The position numbers were made by a program, and so were the translations under genes. 64,000 nucleotides of DNA from Bacillota bacterium (lineage in GTDB: Bacteria; Bacillota; UBA4882; UBA8346), in assembly GCA_023435225.1 (NCBI GenBank), contig JAEYRX010000046.1, positions 1-64,000 of the forward strand, written 5' to 3'. Shown one piece after another: positions 62,878-64,000 of this stretch. Within the stretch, counting starts at the first letter, position 1. The number at the start of each line of letters is the position of its first letter. The notes under the pieces are model-generated. The model had not been told where the DNA came from. It saw only the letters and a program-made list of their open reading frames with translations, and did not search any database.

Positions 62878-64000
62878 TGAATGTTTTAGCCAATCTTAAT
62901 GAGCCTCAACGTGAAGCGGTCTGTTATACCGAGGGACCGCTTCTTATTTTAGCCGGCGCCGGGTCCGGGAAGACCAGAGTTTTAACCCACCGGATTACTC
63001 ATTTAATCTCCAAGGGGGTTTCGCCATGGCAAATCCTGGCGGTAACCTTCACCAATAAAGCTGCCCAAGAAATGCGGGAGCGGGTAGCCGGACTTATAGG
63101 TCCGGCGGCGGATAGCATGTGGGTATCAACTTTTCATAGTTCCTGCGTCCGGATATTACGGCAGGATATCCAGGAACTGGGGTATGATAAAAATTTTGTA
63201 ATCTTTGATACCCAGGATCAACTTATTTTAATCAAGAATATTTTAAAGGATTTAAACTTAAGTGATAAAAATTATCATCCCAAAGCTTTATTAGGTTCAA
63301 TCTCCAGCGCCAAAAACGAACTGGTCGGGCCGGAGGAGTATCAGCGAAAAGCGGCTGATTTCTGGTCGAATACCGTAGCTGATATTTATAAAGAATATCA
63401 ACGGAGATTGCGAAGCAATAACGGGTTGGATTTCGACGATCTCATTATGTTGACAGTCAGGTTGTTCCGGGAAGCGCCGGCGGTACTTGAGAAATATCAG
63501 GAACGCTTCCGTTATATCATGGTTGATGAGTATCAAGACACCAATCATGCTCAATACAAATTAGTAAATTTGTTGGCCTCCAAGTATCAAAACCTCTGTG
63601 TAGTCGGTGATGATGATCAATCGATTTATAGTTTTCGGAGCGCCGATATTCGAAATATCTTAGAATTTGAACGCGACTTTCCACAGGTAAAAGTAATTAA
63701 GCTGGAGCAAAACTACCGTTCCACTAAAAACATTCTGCATGCCGCCAATGAAGTCATCAAGAACAATAGAGGCCGGAAAAGGAAAAGCTTGTGGACTGAG
63801 AATTTCGAAGGTGAGAAAATTATGTTATACCAGGCTGACGATGAGCGGGACGAAGCTTGGTTTGTAGCGGGAGAGATTAACCGGTTGGTTCAGGAGACCG
63901 GATGCCGTTATAGTGATTTTGCTTTACTATATCGCACCAACGCTCAATCGCGTAGTTTTGAAGAAGCAATGATGGGCCGGAACCTCCCGTACCGGGTTAT
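62878..64000 (+). CDS. pcrA: ATP-dependent DNA helicase PcrA/UvrD, 5' part
   Basis: The first 374 residues of a superfamily 1A helicase, cut by the window edge. Q motif LNEPQREAV is at 7-15, Walker A AGAGSGKT at 26-33, motif Ia TFTNKAAQEMRERV, motif II DEYQDTN and motif III DDDQSIYSFRSAD all in order. It unwinds DNA 3' to 5' in repair and rolling-circle replication. CCAGGAGTGAG sits 7 bases before the ATG. The usual ligA neighbour would lie beyond the window. Confidence 0.93.

Noticed and set aside
1..64000. tRNA or rRNA genes
   Set aside because: No tRNA-like T-arm/acceptor combination or rRNA stretch was noticed by eye; a tRNAscan-SE run would settle this.

Overview
The window looks like a chromosome segment of a low-GC Firmicute that has an outer membrane, most plausibly from the Limnochordia/Hydrogenispora type of lineage (inference). 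Firmicute markers are TTG/GTG starts with strong AGGAGG sites and a ylxY - M16 protease - dut neighbourhood like that of Bacillus. Outer-membrane markers are lipid A disaccharide synthase (LpxB), a BamA/Omp85-type barrel, further barrel-like proteins with signal peptides, LolA-like proteins, an LpxL-type acyltransferase and a broken OmpA C-terminus. No rRNA, tRNA or CRISPR was seen.

Layout. 1-22.5 kb is mostly housekeeping and envelope: dCMP deaminase, isocitrate dehydrogenase family, a lipid kinase, a minus-strand operon of exported proteins, a 1108-residue MalT/BTAD-type regulator, LpxB, YlxY, a GH18 protein, M16 protease, dUTPase, an RCC1-repeat lipoprotein and a branched-chain aminotransferase.

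22.6-49.9 kb is the highlight: a large type II polyketide/fatty-acid-like cluster related to aryl polyene clusters, with features that recall ladderane-type clusters. In order it holds an aryl-acid:CoA/ACP ligase, an MIO ammonia-lyase, a double hot-dog dehydratase, a thioesterase, a ketosynthase (KS) and a KS-like partner, a B12-type radical SAM enzyme and an LpxL-like acyltransferase. Next come ACP, KS and chain-length-factor-like protein. A minus-strand pair follows: an alpha/beta-hydrolase fused to a radical SAM/SPASM enzyme, and a GT1 glycosyltransferase. Then come a GT2 glycosyltransferase, a DUF2846-like protein, a polysaccharide deacetylase, a PlsC acyltransferase, an ABC ATPase with two MacB/LolCE-type permeases, a LolA-like protein, FabG, KS, a CrtI-like FAD oxidoreductase, KS and a second ACP. 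The simplest model is that an aromatic amino acid is deaminated and activated as starter, extended and kept unsaturated by KS/FabG/dehydratase, modified by radical SAM and FAD enzymes, transferred to a glycolipid by the acyl- and glycosyltransferases, and moved to the outer membrane by the Lol-like machine. A promoter whose -10 box lies in a 20-bp palindrome precedes the first gene.

50-56.5 kb holds outer-membrane barrel genes and two copies of a LytTR regulator + DUF3021 membrane protein pair. 56.5-64 kb holds a polyferredoxin/CcdA-like redox pair, an exported amidohydrolase, an MFS transporter, two very small genes and the start of the PcrA helicase, cut by the window edge.

The intergenic DNA is rich in short mobile or palindromic repeats: a MITE-like element with 9-bp target duplications (2.5, 51.6 and partly 60.6 kb), a double-palindrome element (12.0, 21.0 and, diverged, 56.4 kb), a ~109-bp element in direct orientation on both sides of the ACP-to-GT1 segment (31.1 and 36.7 kb), and an inverted pair (44.05 and 56.5 kb).
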